A stretch of 64,000 nt of DNA from Rhizobium sp. 18065 (GTDB taxonomy: Bacteria > Pseudomonadota > Alphaproteobacteria > Rhizobiales > Rhizobiaceae), in assembly GCF_902706095.1 (NCBI RefSeq), contig NZ_CACSJP010000011.1, positions 62,001 through 126,000 of the forward strand, written 5' to 3'. Shown one piece after another: positions 18,545 to 26,774 of this stretch. The translations under genes were made by a program, and so were the position numbers. The notes under the pieces were generated by a model. The model ran no database searches, was not told where the DNA came from, and worked only from the letters and a program-made list of their open reading frames with translations. The first letter of the stretch is position 1. Every line of letters starts with the position of its first letter.

Positions 18545-18886
18545 TTAGCTGACGTTGGTGTCGGCGCCAGAGCTTAGGTGTCGGTTGATGTCGCGATCCA
18601 GCACCGTCTTTTCCGAAATGTCCGCAATCTTCTCCAACATCTGGGTTATTTCGGACGTATCGAAATCACCGACCGACGGCATCGAAGAGAAGCCGTCCGC
18701 GATAGCTTGAGCAGTTCCTCCCAGCATCGCGCTTGTGCGCAGCGCCGCCAGTCGGGGATCTCGCTGAAGAAGACAAATCTCGGCGAATGCGGCGGCGCAT
18801 ACCGCCTGCAATGCGAGAATCTGATTACCCATGACGTGGTTGCGGACGACCAATCGATCCACGACTGCGACTAGATTCTCGTCCAT
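18545..18886 (-). CDS. Hypothetical helical protein
   Basis: A 113-residue protein of unknown family, predicted mostly helical, with a hydrophobic but not membrane-length middle ('ILALQAVCAAAFAEICLL'). The ATG at 18886 is chosen over one 33 bases upstream because GAGGA lies at a good distance. It follows the globin-coupled chemoreceptor gene on the same strand after 62 bases, so the two may be co-transcribed and it could be a partner of that receptor. I see no catalytic or binding motif. Confidence 0.6.
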   Translation of the reverse strand: MDENLVAVVDRLVVRNHVMGNQILALQAVCAAAFAEICLLQRDPRLAALRTSAMLGGTAQAIADGFSSMPSVGDFDTSEITQMLEKIADISEKTVLDRDINRHLSSGADTNVS

Positions 18887-18948
18887 TTCCGTTCCTCGGC
18901 AGATCGTTGCGTCACACATGCAGGAAATTTTGACAACCTAAAGCGCGC

Positions 18949-20523
18949 TCAGAATTCCTGCCAGTTGTCGACCGCGCGTGCCGCACCGAACTGTTTTGCG
19001 ACAGTGGCCATCAACCGGCGCGCTGGTGAGCGTTGAACGTCAGTTGGTTTTTCGGGCCGGCGGGTATTGTCAACCTTGAAACCTGAGACAAGTTGACCAA
19101 GACGCACAGCTTCAGCCGACATCTTCATGGTTGCGGCGGACGTTTCCTCGACCATCGCGGCATTTTGCTGCGTGATCAGGTCCATATTGCTGACAGCCGT
19201 ATTGATCTCGGCGATCCCGGAAGCCTGTTCCTTCGCCGACTGCACAATCGTGCTCATGTGCTCGTGGATTGTCTGGACCTGCCCGCCGATGGTGCGAAGG
19301 ATTTTTCCGGTATCGTTGACCAGTGCAACGCCGCGGGAAACGTCGGTCGAAGACTTGCCGATCAACTCCCTTATTTCCTTGGCAGCCACCGCCGAGCGTT
19401 GCGCCAATTCGCGAACCTCCTGGGCGACAACTGCAAAACCCTTTCCTTGATCACCTGCGCGCGCTGCTTCGACCCCCGCGTTCAGCGCCAACAGATTGGT
19501 CTGGAAGGCGATCTCGTCGATCGTACCGATGATCTGCGTCATGCGTTGGGAAGATCCTTCGATCTCGCTCATCGCCTTGACGGCTTCCTCCACGATGACG
19601 CCGGACTGGGCAGCTTCGGTGGCCGACTGCAGGACAACCTTCTGGATGTCGTCGGTGCGTGACTGAGCCAGCCGCGAAATCGTCGCAATCTGCTCAAGTG
19701 CAGCTGCGGTCTCCTCAAGCGCTGATGCCTGTGTTTCTGTTCGCTTGGCCATGTCGTCCGTCGCGGAAGAGATTTCATTCGACTGCATCGAGACCGTTTC
19801 GACGGAATCACTGATCTGTGCCAGCGCGGCGCCAAGGCTGCCGATCGAAGTGTTGTAATTGTTCTTAAGGCTCTGGAAGTCGGACGACATGTCCTGGCGT
19901 AGCGGAGCGGTCAGGTCGCCTGCCGCCAGCGCGTTGAGTGCGCTGTCGAGCGCGGAAATGACATTGTCCTGCTCTTCCTTGAGATGTTTCTGGGTTTCTT
20001 CGGCTTGCTTGCGCTGGGTATCGAGCACATCGAGATAGACGGAGATCGCGTAGTCCATGTCGACCAGCGCCGCCTTGACGACTGAAGAAATGTCATCGCC
20101 GAGCTTCTTGGCTTTGCGTCGGTGCAACAGACCCGAGAGTTCCTGATCGACCACGGATCGCACGATGGATTCGAGGATGAGTGCATAGCCGCCAATATAC
20201 CAACGTGGTTCAAGTCCCAGCCTGGCATGGGTGCGGCCGACGGTGGAAACCGCCTCGACATAGCTGTCGTCGAAGGTTGCAGCGGCAATCCTTTTCCAGT
20301 GATCGATCTGCCGGCTCTTGGCATGCTGGATATGGGCCTCGTTGGCGAAAAAATGTGCGGTATCGGGATGGACACGCGCCTTCTTGTAAAATGTGTCGAG
20401 GGCGCCATCCAGCGACCCGCCGATCGTCGGTGAGAGGGCGGCTAGCGAACGCCGTTGGTCCACATCGAGGCCAACAAAATCGAGGCGTTCATTCAGTTGC
20501 CGCTGTGCGCTATGGTTCGACAT
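18949..20523 (-). CDS. Globin-coupled chemoreceptor (HemAT-like aerotaxis transducer)
   Basis: A 524-residue soluble chemoreceptor. Residues about 1-165 are a globin-coupled sensor domain; 'RTHARLGLEPRWYIGGY' carries the proximal haem ligand, His99. No membrane helix is present. The rest is a signalling coiled coil with tip 'RAGDQGKGFAVVAQEVRELA'. The last residues are NWQEF, matching the CheR-docking pentapeptide xWxxF. By family knowledge such proteins sense oxygen through haem and mediate aerotaxis. Its leader carries two hairpins and a perfect 12-base palindrome. Close to a FixLJK system, it would give the cell a behavioural oxygen response alongside the transcriptional one. Confidence 0.95.
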   Translation of the reverse strand: MSNHSAQRQLNERLDFVGLDVDQRRSLAALSPTIGGSLDGALDTFYKKARVHPDTAHFFANEAHIQHAKSRQIDHWKRIAAATFDDSYVEAVSTVGRTHARLGLEPRWYIGGYALILESIVRSVVDQELSGLLHRRKAKKLGDDISSVVKAALVDMDYAISVYLDVLDTQRKQAEETQKHLKEEQDNVISALDSALNALAAGDLTAPLRQDMSSDFQSLKNNYNTSIGSLGAALAQISDSVETVSMQSNEISSATDDMAKRTETQASALEETAAALEQIATISRLAQSRTDDIQKVVLQSATEAAQSGVIVEEAVKAMSEIEGSSQRMTQIIGTIDEIAFQTNLLALNAGVEAARAGDQGKGFAVVAQEVRELAQRSAVAAKEIRELIGKSSTDVSRGVALVNDTGKILRTIGGQVQTIHEHMSTIVQSAKEQASGIAEINTAVSNMDLITQQNAAMVEETSAATMKMSAEAVRLGQLVSGFKVDNTRRPEKPTDVQRSPARRLMATVAKQFGAARAVDNWQEF

Positions 20524-20537
20524 CGAGTTGCCTTAAA

Positions 20538-20603
20538 GCGGGATCGCTCGTCCCGCGGTATGCTTGATAGGAAGCTAAGATTGCGCGCGTGCCTATCAAG
20601 CAT
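20538..20603 (-). repeat. Two inverted repeats in the leader of the globin chemoreceptor gene
   Basis: GCGGGA (20538-20543) pairs with TCCCGC (20551-20556) around a 7-base loop. ATGCTTGATAGG (20560-20571) is the exact reverse complement of CCTATCAAGCAT (20592-20603), with 20 bases between. They lie 15-80 bases before the start codon and could be 5' UTR hairpins or an operator. Confidence 0.6.
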
Positions 20604-20636
20604 GACTCGAACGCGTCCGTGGGCGATTTCGTACGT

Positions 20637-20648
20637 CCTAATATTAGG
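20637..20648. promoter_or_regulatory. Perfect palindrome CCTAATATTAGG
   Basis: A 12-base perfect palindrome about 115 bases upstream of the globin chemoreceptor gene. Related sequences (CCTAAA...) occur before a diguanylate cyclase gene (13641), in the 24832-25355 divergent region (24979 and 25151) and before the 37433 chemoreceptor (37329), so it may be the site of a shared regulator. Confidence 0.4.
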
Positions 20649-20699
20649 GCTCAAAGGTTAACGCGCCACTAATATAGAGAGCATTGTTCATGCACGGTT

Positions 20700-20978
20700 C
20701 TATTTCCCAGGGAGGGAGACAAAAGCGACGCCAATCTCCGTTAAGCCCCGTCGAACAACTTTGGCCGACTTCTTTGTGCCGTCTTCGAAGACCAGCTCGA
20801 TATCATCGGGAAGACCTATGGATGATTCCAGTATCACCTTGGCCCCGCCTTCTGACATGTTGCGCACGATGCCGTCGAACGAACTGGCGCCCGAGTGGAA
20901 AAGAATGCGCACAGCCTTCAAAGTCTTCCACCGGGGAAAGGAGCGGCGCTCCTCTTGTACGGCCTCAATCGTAGTCAT
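20700..20978 (-). CDS. PilZ-domain c-di-GMP effector
   Basis: A 92-residue single-domain PilZ protein. It has the arginine motif near the N-terminus ('ERRSFPRWKTLKAVR') and the second motif 'NMSEGGAKV' (N-x-S-x2-G), both needed to bind c-di-GMP. It starts three bases after the stop of the HD-GYP response regulator, so it is the last gene of a four-gene operon running leftward from 24831. I infer that it reads the c-di-GMP level set by that phosphodiesterase; its output target (flagellum, polysaccharide or other) is not visible. Confidence 0.88.
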   Translation of the reverse strand: MTTIEAVQEERRSFPRWKTLKAVRILFHSGASSFDGIVRNMSEGGAKVILESSIGLPDDIELVFEDGTKKSAKVVRRGLTEIGVAFVSLPGK

Positions 20979-20981
20979 GTT

Positions 20982-22082
20982 TCAGATCGCTTCTCTATAT
21001 TCTATTGTCTGGTAGGTGACGTTCACGTCGCCGTGTGCGGCGACGACAGGTTGCTCGAGGTTCTCGAGCATGATTTTCAGGATCGAAGGCAATGCTTCGA
21101 GGAATGCATCGACGCAATGTGGGTCGAACTGGGTGCCCGCACGCTCGCGGATGTGATCCACGGTGCGCTCGACACTCCATGCTTCCTTGTAGGGCCTTGC
21201 GGTCGTTAAGGCGTCGAAATTGTCAGCAATTGCCACGATTCGACCCGATAGGGGAATTGCCTCACCGGAAAGACGGAAAGGATATCCTTGGCCGTCCCAA
21301 CGTTCATGATGGCTGCCGGCAATTTCTGCGGCGAGCTGAAGCAGGCTGGACTTGGATTCCCGCAGGATATCGCAACCGGCAATGGTGTGGCGTTGCATGG
21401 CCGAAAACTCCTGTTCGGTCAGCTTGCCTTTCTTTAGAAGCACGGCGTCTGGAATAGCGACCTTACCGATATCGTGCATGGGCGAGGCAAGCCGGATATC
21501 GGAACAGAACTCCGGCTTCAGACCATATGCGATCGCGATTGCCTCGGAGTAGCATCCCACGCGCTTGGTGTGCTTTGCCGTTTCGGCATCTTTATAACTT
21601 GCAGCGATCGCCAGCCGATCGATGATTTCTTCCTCGCGCGCGCGCAGTTCGAGCACCGCCTTGTCGACCTCCTGACGCAACCAGGCAGCCTTGTCCGCGA
21701 GTTTGTTCTGCGCTTCGACCAGTGCTACCAGATTGCGCATCCGGGCCTGGAATTCCAGCGGCTGTACGGGTTTGGTCAGAAAATCAATGGCCCCGGCATT
21801 CAGCGCTGACATGCGCACTGACGTGTCACCGTCTGCCGTGACAAAAACCACGGGCTTCATTCTGTATTTGTCGAAATGCATGATCTCCGTCAGCAACTCG
21901 ACCCCGTTGTAGTCAGGCATCTGGAAATCGACAATTGCGATATCGAAATCGAGCCCCGGCATCGCGGTCAGGACATCGACCGGATTTCCGAAGGGGACCG
22001 CGGTACAGCCGGGAAGCTTTTCTACCAGCTTGGTGAGAAAGATGAGATTGGTCTTGTTATCATCGACGAGTAAAATACGCAT
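20982..22082 (-). CDS. Response regulator with HD-GYP phosphodiesterase output (RpfG-like)
   Basis: A 366-residue two-domain protein. Residues 1-120 are a receiver with acidic pocket 'LLVDDNK' and phospho-acceptor Asp52 ('IVDFQMPDYNG'). A coiled linker follows, then an HD-GYP domain with 'HDIGKVAIPD' and 'HHERWDGQGYPFRLSG' plus 'IADNFDALTTARPYK', all metal and GYP residues being intact. It should hydrolyse c-di-GMP when phosphorylated. It lies 11 bases downstream of the hybrid kinase gene, the natural phosphodonor through its HPt domain, and 3 bases upstream of the PilZ gene. Confidence 0.93.
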   Translation of the reverse strand: MRILLVDDNKTNLIFLTKLVEKLPGCTAVPFGNPVDVLTAMPGLDFDIAIVDFQMPDYNGVELLTEIMHFDKYRMKPVVFVTADGDTSVRMSALNAGAIDFLTKPVQPLEFQARMRNLVALVEAQNKLADKAAWLRQEVDKAVLELRAREEEIIDRLAIAASYKDAETAKHTKRVGCYSEAIAIAYGLKPEFCSDIRLASPMHDIGKVAIPDAVLLKKGKLTEQEFSAMQRHTIAGCDILRESKSSLLQLAAEIAGSHHERWDGQGYPFRLSGEAIPLSGRIVAIADNFDALTTARPYKEAWSVERTVDHIRERAGTQFDPHCVDAFLEALPSILKIMLENLEQPVVAAHGDVNVTYQTIEYREAI

Positions 22083-22093
22083 TCTTTTCCCTG

Positions 22094-24100
22094 TCAGTTC
22101 GCGCAGCGTTGCCTGCAGCTCGTCATGAGCTCTTCCAGCGCGCTCAATTGCATTTCAGAAAAGTCCCGGCCCCGCAGGCGCTGGGACGTTTCCGCTATTT
22201 CAACCAGGCCGATGCTCGATGCGGCTCCCTTCAATGTATGTAAGAGAGGATCAAGTCGTCTGTGGTCGTTCGCCTTGAGTGCATTCGCGAGTTCATCGAG
22301 AACCGTCGCAGCGTCGTCGAAGAAGCTGACGACTAACTCCTCGAACACTTCGTCGCCCAGGGCATCGACTATCTCTTTGCGGCGCGCGGCAAAACTGTCG
22401 TCGAAGCCGTTATTATTGTCCTTGCCCGCTGCCACGGTCCGGGTGTCATTGTCCGGAGCGGTAATCTTTCGGGTGTCAGCGACGATCTTACGCAACTGCG
22501 GCATCGTCACCGGCTTGCTTTGGAAAGCATTCATGCCGGCTTCACGGCATCGAAGCCGGTCGTCGTCGGAGGCGTTCGCGGTCATGGCGATGATGGCAAG
22601 ATCGGTAGAGACTCCAGGCATGACGCGTATGCGGCGTGTTGCTTCGATGCCGTCCAGATTCGGCATTTGCATATCCATGAGGACAAGATCGAACCGATGC
22701 TGTTCTATGGCAGCGATGGCTTCAAACCCATCATTGGCGATCAGCACGTGCTGACCGAGGTGTCTGAGAAAGCCAGCCGCGACCTGCTGGTTGACCACAT
22801 TATCCTCGACGAGCAAGATGTTGAGGATGGGAAGCGCTTCGACGGTAGCCATCTGTGGGGCAGAAACCAGGCTCCCGGTTGTTGGCTCGTCAGCGGCGAC
22901 CATCGGAATCTCGAACCAGAAGGTGCTTCCTTCTCCCTTGGTACTTGAAACGCCGATCTCTCCACCCAGCGCCTCGACGATCTGCTTGCAGATCGTCAGA
23001 CCAAGCCCGGTTCCTCCGTACTTGCGGCTGATCGAGGCATCGACCTGGGAAAAGGGCCGAAAAAGCTTGTTCATGCTCGATGGATCGATTCCGATCCCAG
23101 TGTCTGAGATCTCGACTCGCAGCAACGCACTGCCGCGGCGTGCCACTTCGGCGATGGTCATCGTCACAGCGCCATCGCGGGTGAATTTCACGGCATTGCT
23201 CAGGAGATTGAGCATAACTTGTCGGAGGCGGGTCGGATCTGTCCTGATGGCGGGTGCTGTCAGTTTTTCAGGCAGGCGCAACTCGACACGGTTTCCATGT
23301 TCAAGCGCACGATCCCGGATCATTTCGACTGTCGCCTCGGCCAGGGGCAGCAAGGGGACGTTGCGAATCTCGACCTCGATCTTGCCGTGCTCGATCTTCG
23401 CGAAATCCAGGATCTCATTGATGATCTCGAGCAGCGCGTTCCCGGAGCGCCGGATCGTTTGCACGCCTGGCGCCACCTCAGCTGGAAGTGGCGACAGCTC
23501 GAGCAGTTCGGCGGTGCCCAGGATGGCGTTGAGGGGCGTGCGAATTTCGTGACCCATCGTCGCCATGAACTGTGACTTGGCCTGGTTGCCGGCTTCGGCT
23601 GCAAGGTAGGAAGCATTCAGCTCCTTTGCCATCGACTCCAGATCGAGACCGGCTCGCTTGACGGACCTGAGCTGACGGCGTAGCGAGAAAATCAGGAAGA
23701 TGACCGAAAAGACCAGCATCACTACCAGCAACGCGGATTTAATCTGCAGTTTCAGAAGTTCGCTGCGGCTTTCCGCACGATTAACGGATACCCAGTTGTT
23801 CGTATAAATCAGCAGTTCTTCAGTGTTTTCGATGGTTGTCTCGAGCTTGGTATCGATCAAGACGATCTCTTGGGCCGTCAGCGACTTGCCCGCCGCGATC
23901 TTGTCGAAGTATGCGACAATGCCGAAAACGACGGACTTGATGGCCGTTGTCTTTTCGCGGACGCTGTTTTCAAGCGCGAACTTTTGCTCGAAATTCGCCT
24001 TTTCGATAATGTCCATGCGCGAATAGAGGATGTCGTAGCGCGTCGACAAGGCCTTGAGGCTGGCGGGGTCTTGATTGTTCTCCACGTGGATCAGATGCAA
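22094..24100 (-). CDS. Hybrid histidine kinase with receiver and HPt (downstream part of a gene broken by an amber codon)
   Basis: The open frame after the stop encodes a HisKA domain ('GHEIRTPLNAILGTAELL'), an ATPase domain ('FSQVDASISRKYGGTGLGL'), a receiver ('LVLMDMQMPNLDG') and a C-terminal HPt ('LLHTLKGAASSIG'), so a full phosphorelay. The frame continues upstream without break in reading sense through an in-frame TAG (24173-24175) to a GTG at 24316 that overlaps the previous gene's stop. Thus the native gene is probably 22094-24316 (740 codons), and this frame lacks the first membrane helix. Only one internal membrane helix (after about residue 120) remains. It would phosphorylate the adjacent HD-GYP regulator. 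It is either a recent pseudogene, read through, restarted, or a sequencing error. Confidence 0.85.
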   Translation of the reverse strand: MHLIHVENNQDPASLKALSTRYDILYSRMDIIEKANFEQKFALENSVREKTTAIKSVVFGIVAYFDKIAAGKSLTAQEIVLIDTKLETTIENTEELLIYTNNWVSVNRAESRSELLKLQIKSALLVVMLVFSVIFLIFSLRRQLRSVKRAGLDLESMAKELNASYLAAEAGNQAKSQFMATMGHEIRTPLNAILGTAELLELSPLPAEVAPGVQTIRRSGNALLEIINEILDFAKIEHGKIEVEIRNVPLLPLAEATVEMIRDRALEHGNRVELRLPEKLTAPAIRTDPTRLRQVMLNLLSNAVKFTRDGAVTMTIAEVARRGSALLRVEISDTGIGIDPSSMNKLFRPFSQVDASISRKYGGTGLGLTICKQIVEALGGEIGVSSTKGEGSTFWFEIPMVAADEPTTGSLVSAPQMATVEALPILNILLVEDNVVNQQVAAGFLRHLGQHVLIANDGFEAIAAIEQHRFDLVLMDMQMPNLDGIEATRRIRVMPGVSTDLAIIAMTANASDDDRLRCREAGMNAFQSKPVTMPQLRKIVADTRKITAPDNDTRTVAAGKDNNNGFDDSFAARRKEIVDALGDEVFEELVVSFFDDAATVLDELANALKANDHRRLDPLLHTLKGAASSIGLVEIAETSQRLRGRDFSEMQLSALEELMTSCRQRCAN

Positions 24101-24172
24101 GACTTCGTGCAGACGGCGGGCCTCGCGATCGAGTTGATAGACCGACCAGAGGGCATTTTCCCGAATGCCATC

Positions 24173-24316
24173 CTAAAGTGTTCCGTAGCGATGGGAAATG
24201 TCGGCCAAGACATAGGCCAGGCCCAACATCAATACGATGGCGAAGCCCTGCAGGACCATAGTGGCCTTGCTGGCTCTGCGAATGACATCGCCATTGTGTT
24301 GGGCGGCGGTTTTCAC
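24173..24316 (-). pseudogene. N-terminal fragment of the hybrid kinase, ended by an in-frame TAG
   Basis: From the GTG at 24316 (GTGA overlap with the TGA of the upstream gene) 47 codons encode a basic N-terminus and a membrane helix ('VLQGFAIVLMLGLAYVL'), then TAG. After the stop the same frame continues with coding-like sequence ('GIRENALWSVYQLDREARRL') directly into the kinase frame. A single C-to-T change turning CAG into TAG would explain it. Confidence 0.75.
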
Positions 24317-24831
24317 TCGCTGACCTCGATCTTCGAAATCTGCCAGACAGAGCGCGAGAAGTATTTCTCGTTGAACAGGCTAGGGGTCGAGTCGAAGGGA
24401 TAGATCAGGAACAGCGGTCCCTTGTCGCGGACCGACATCTGTTTTCCATCCATGCGGGTGGCAAGCATCGTATCGATCTTCGAGGCGTCCTCCATCGGAA
24501 CCTCCGCGGAATAATCGTTAAGAGCGATCACCCTCAGCTTCGATCCCTGCGCACCGGCGGCGTCGAGCACTGCGCGCAGCAGCGGGCCGGAGAATTCGAC
24601 CTTTCCTGAAGTCCAGGGCGTCTCCATTTTCCCCCGACGTCCCGCCAGGGCCTCCAGCATTGCCAGATCGAACTGGGCGTTCCCGTCGACATTTGCATGC
24701 TTCAGGTTCGCCGCCTTGACGGTCAGCACGACCTCACCGGTCGGTTTTTCGAGAGCGTAAGCATAGGGAGCCGAAGCGGCGATCGCGCCCAAGGTGGCGG
24801 CGGCTGCCAGGATAGCGTGGTGAATTTTCAT
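24313..24831 (-). CDS. Periplasmic protein with molybdopterin-oxidoreductase-like fold
   Basis: A 172-residue secreted protein. It begins with a signal peptide (basic start, 'AILAAAATLGAIAASAPYAYA'-type core with cleavage near residue 26). The mature part ('GPLLRAVLDAAGAQGSKL', 'VIALNDYSAEVP', 'DKGPLFLIYPFDS') matches small relatives of the sulfite-oxidase molybdopterin-binding domain; the cofactor cysteine of true enzymes is not present, so it is more likely a sensor or binding protein. GAGGA precedes the ATG. It is the first gene of the operon with the hybrid kinase (4-base overlap), and I infer that it is that kinase's periplasmic partner. Confidence 0.75.
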   Translation of the reverse strand: MKIHHAILAAAATLGAIAASAPYAYALEKPTGEVVLTVKAANLKHANVDGNAQFDLAMLEALAGRRGKMETPWTSGKVEFSGPLLRAVLDAAGAQGSKLRVIALNDYSAEVPMEDASKIDTMLATRMDGKQMSVRDKGPLFLIYPFDSTPSLFNEKYFSRSVWQISKIEVSE

Positions 24832-25355
24832 TTTTTCCTCGAACGCAAAACAAAGAGGGCGGACGCGCCTTGGCGAATCCACAAGGGGACTTTGGAAAAT
24901 TCCGGCTGATCGGAGAGGGTTTGAAGCATCATGCTTCGGCAAAATCGCCGCAAACCCTGCTAGATAGCAAACAGTGTACCCTAAATTTGGGAATATTTGC
25001 TTAATACGGAGGCATGCTAGACTTATCCCCCACGATGACCGGGTCATAGCTTGGATCAAAGTCGCTCAAGCCCCTGATAGGGTTGGCGTTTCATCCTCGT
25101 TTTCGGCCATGTGAAGTCCGCGCGTCATCGCGCGATTGTCGCTGCCCAACCCCAGATTTAGGGCAGATTGTTTGAGCAAAGATGAAGTGAATGGCGCCAA
25201 TTTGAGACAATCCTCACTTTAGCCATCTCTAAGGTGTTAAGGCGACGACTTTCGTGGAATCGAACACCGTTTGAACGTATAATCAAAACGCCCCTTGATT
25301 TGCGTCTCGGCGATGCGGATCGGACGAGATGAGAAAAGGAGCTTGAGCCAACGAC
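24832..25355. promoter_or_regulatory. Divergent regulatory region with two CCCTAAATYTGGG motifs
   Basis: This 524-bp gap separates the leftward kinase/HD-GYP/PilZ operon from the rightward LuxR gene. CCCTAAATTTGGG (24979-24991) and, in opposite orientation, CCCAGATTTAGGG (25151-25163) are near-identical, each being an imperfect palindrome. A further inverted repeat TTTGA-N8-TCAAA (25270-25287) overlaps a TATAAT-like hexamer before the LuxR gene. No gene is seen. Confidence 0.5.
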
Positions 25356-26084
25356 ATGCCCCACTCTATGCCGTCCCCGGAGGTAGCCGCCCTCACCTAC
25401 CCAGATCTCAACTCCAGGCCGAAATATCGCAACTTTCGCCATCATCCGCTCATTGAGCGAACTCGCTTGGCCGTTGCGTTCGAGAACGTGATGATCAGTG
25501 GGCTCGATATCGCTGAATTCGACTATGCCAGCTGCCGCTCGATCGACAGTGATCTGCCGCCTACGTTCGTCTACACCTATGTCGAGGAGGAACTCTTCCT
25601 CGAAGATCCGTTCATCACCGCCTTGCCGGTTGAAGGGACCGTGGTGACGGAAAACGAAGTTTACCAGCGCTGTCGTCCGAGTCGCCGGCTTGCCCAAGTT
25701 CTTGACCGCCATAACATCCACAACAGAACGTACTTTCTTTTGAGAAGGAAGGATTACGTTTATGGCGCCGTCGGGTTTACGAGAGCGGAGGCATTCAGCC
25801 GTGAGGAAATCGAGTATCTCTCCATGGTTTCACCGCCGCTTCATCAGGCTTTCACAAAACCGGTGATGGACAGGTTTGCGGCCGACAACCTTCGTCTCAG
25901 CTCTGGCGAACTGGAATGCCTGCGCATGGCCAGCATGGGCCTGACGACAGATGAGATATCAATCGCGACCGGTTTCCAGAAGAATACGATTAATACTTAT
26001 TTCCAACTTGCCTCGAAAAAGTTGTACGCTACAAACCGCTCCCAGGCTATTGCGGAAGCTCTGCGGCGTCACCTCATTGACTAA
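25356..26084 (+). CDS. LuxR-family regulator with autoinducer-domain-like N-terminus (copy 1)
   Basis: A 242-residue regulator: N-terminal ligand-domain-like part (about 20-165) and a C-terminal LuxR HTH (about 175-240; 'LSSGELECLRMASMGLTTDE', 'QAIAEALRRHLID'). Of the residues that contact acyl-homoserine lactones in TraR/LuxR, the DP pair is kept ('LEDPF') but the tryptophan of WxxxY is Phe ('FVYTY'). No luxI-type synthase is nearby. It may therefore be a solo with altered or no ligand. It is paralogous to the product of 26775-27509 and faces it across two small genes. VisN/VisR-type motility regulators are an alternative comparison. Confidence 0.85.
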   Translation: MPHSMPSPEVAALTYPDLNSRPKYRNFRHHPLIERTRLAVAFENVMISGLDIAEFDYASCRSIDSDLPPTFVYTYVEEELFLEDPFITALPVEGTVVTENEVYQRCRPSRRLAQVLDRHNIHNRTYFLLRRKDYVYGAVGFTRAEAFSREEIEYLSMVSPPLHQAFTKPVMDRFAADNLRLSSGELECLRMASMGLTTDEISIATGFQKNTINTYFQLASKKLYATNRSQAIAEALRRHLID

Positions 26085-26299
26085 AGACGAGCAAAAGCTC
26101 AAGCTGGATAAAATCGCCCAGTTTGTTGCAGTCGAATTGTCTTGTTAATGGTGATTTAACGAGTCGACCCTATTTTTGAGGTTGTCGGAGATCGATGGGA
26201 TCGGCGCTGCATGACGGCGGCCTGACATCCAATCTAAAATCAGATTGTCATACCGCAGTTGGCAGATCGGCCTGCCGCGCGGCTCGATTGAGGTGCACT

Positions 26300-26515
26300 A
26301 TGTCGAACGTCATCAAATTTCACGGTGCAGAGCGCCAGATCCTGACACCTGCCCAGGCGCAACTGACCGCGATGCGTCTGGTCCGCAATCGCCTCCAGGA
26401 ACTACATCTTGAAATGGAGTCTGTTCTCGACAAACTGGTCGTGGCCAATGAGGCGGCGGAGCAGATCGGCGTTCAGGAAGGGCATTGCCTTGCCCAAAGT
26501 GCACTGGCCAGATGA
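26300..26515 (+). CDS. Small helical protein of unknown function
   Basis: A 71-residue protein, helical in its second half ('RNRLQELHLEMESVLDKLV'). The ATG at 26300 is chosen because the frame upstream of it is of low coding character; the ribosome-binding site is weak (GAGG about ten bases before). Its stop overlaps the start of the next gene by ATGA, so the two are coupled. I do not recognise it. Lying between two LuxR paralogues, it is a candidate target of either. Confidence 0.55.
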   Translation: MSNVIKFHGAERQILTPAQAQLTAMRLVRNRLQELHLEMESVLDKLVVANEAAEQIGVQEGHCLAQSALAR

Positions 26516-26772
26516 CGGAAGCTGCCCTCTGCCGGCGTGATATGGATATACTCCCCACGACCAACAGCCTGATTGGCAAATTAATCGATGACCTTCTTGC
26601 GGTTGGTTGCGAGATCTGTGCCGTCGGCCAAGGTTACTGTATCAATGAGCCGCAGGACGAACCTGCGGCGTCAACCGTCGCGGCACTTCTCGCGGACTTC
26701 GGACCGCGAATGCATTTGCTGGCAGATTTCAACGCGGAACTACGGGCGCGTGGCCTTTGCATTGAGATCTGA
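26512..26772 (+). CDS. Small protein of an unnamed family with conserved cysteines (copy B)
   Basis: An 86-residue protein related to the product of 15969-16271. Shared features are ICAVG-x-GYC, a polar loop, FG-x-R-x-HLL-x-D and RG-x-CIE at the C-terminus, including three aligned cysteines. It overlaps the preceding small gene by ATGA and ends two bases before the convergent LuxR gene's stop. That two copies sit next to regulators (LysR for copy A, LuxR pair for copy B) suggests a regulated accessory function; I do not know what it is. Confidence 0.65.
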   Translation: MTEAALCRRDMDILPTTNSLIGKLIDDLLAVGCEICAVGQGYCINEPQDEPAASTVAALLADFGPRMHLLADFNAELRARGLCIEI

Positions 26773-26774
26773 TT

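Noticed and set aside
25270..25287. TTTGA-N8-TCAAA inverted repeat before LuxR copy 1 as a FixK box
   Set aside because: The half-sites are eight instead of six bases apart, so it does not fit the FixK/FNR consensus.
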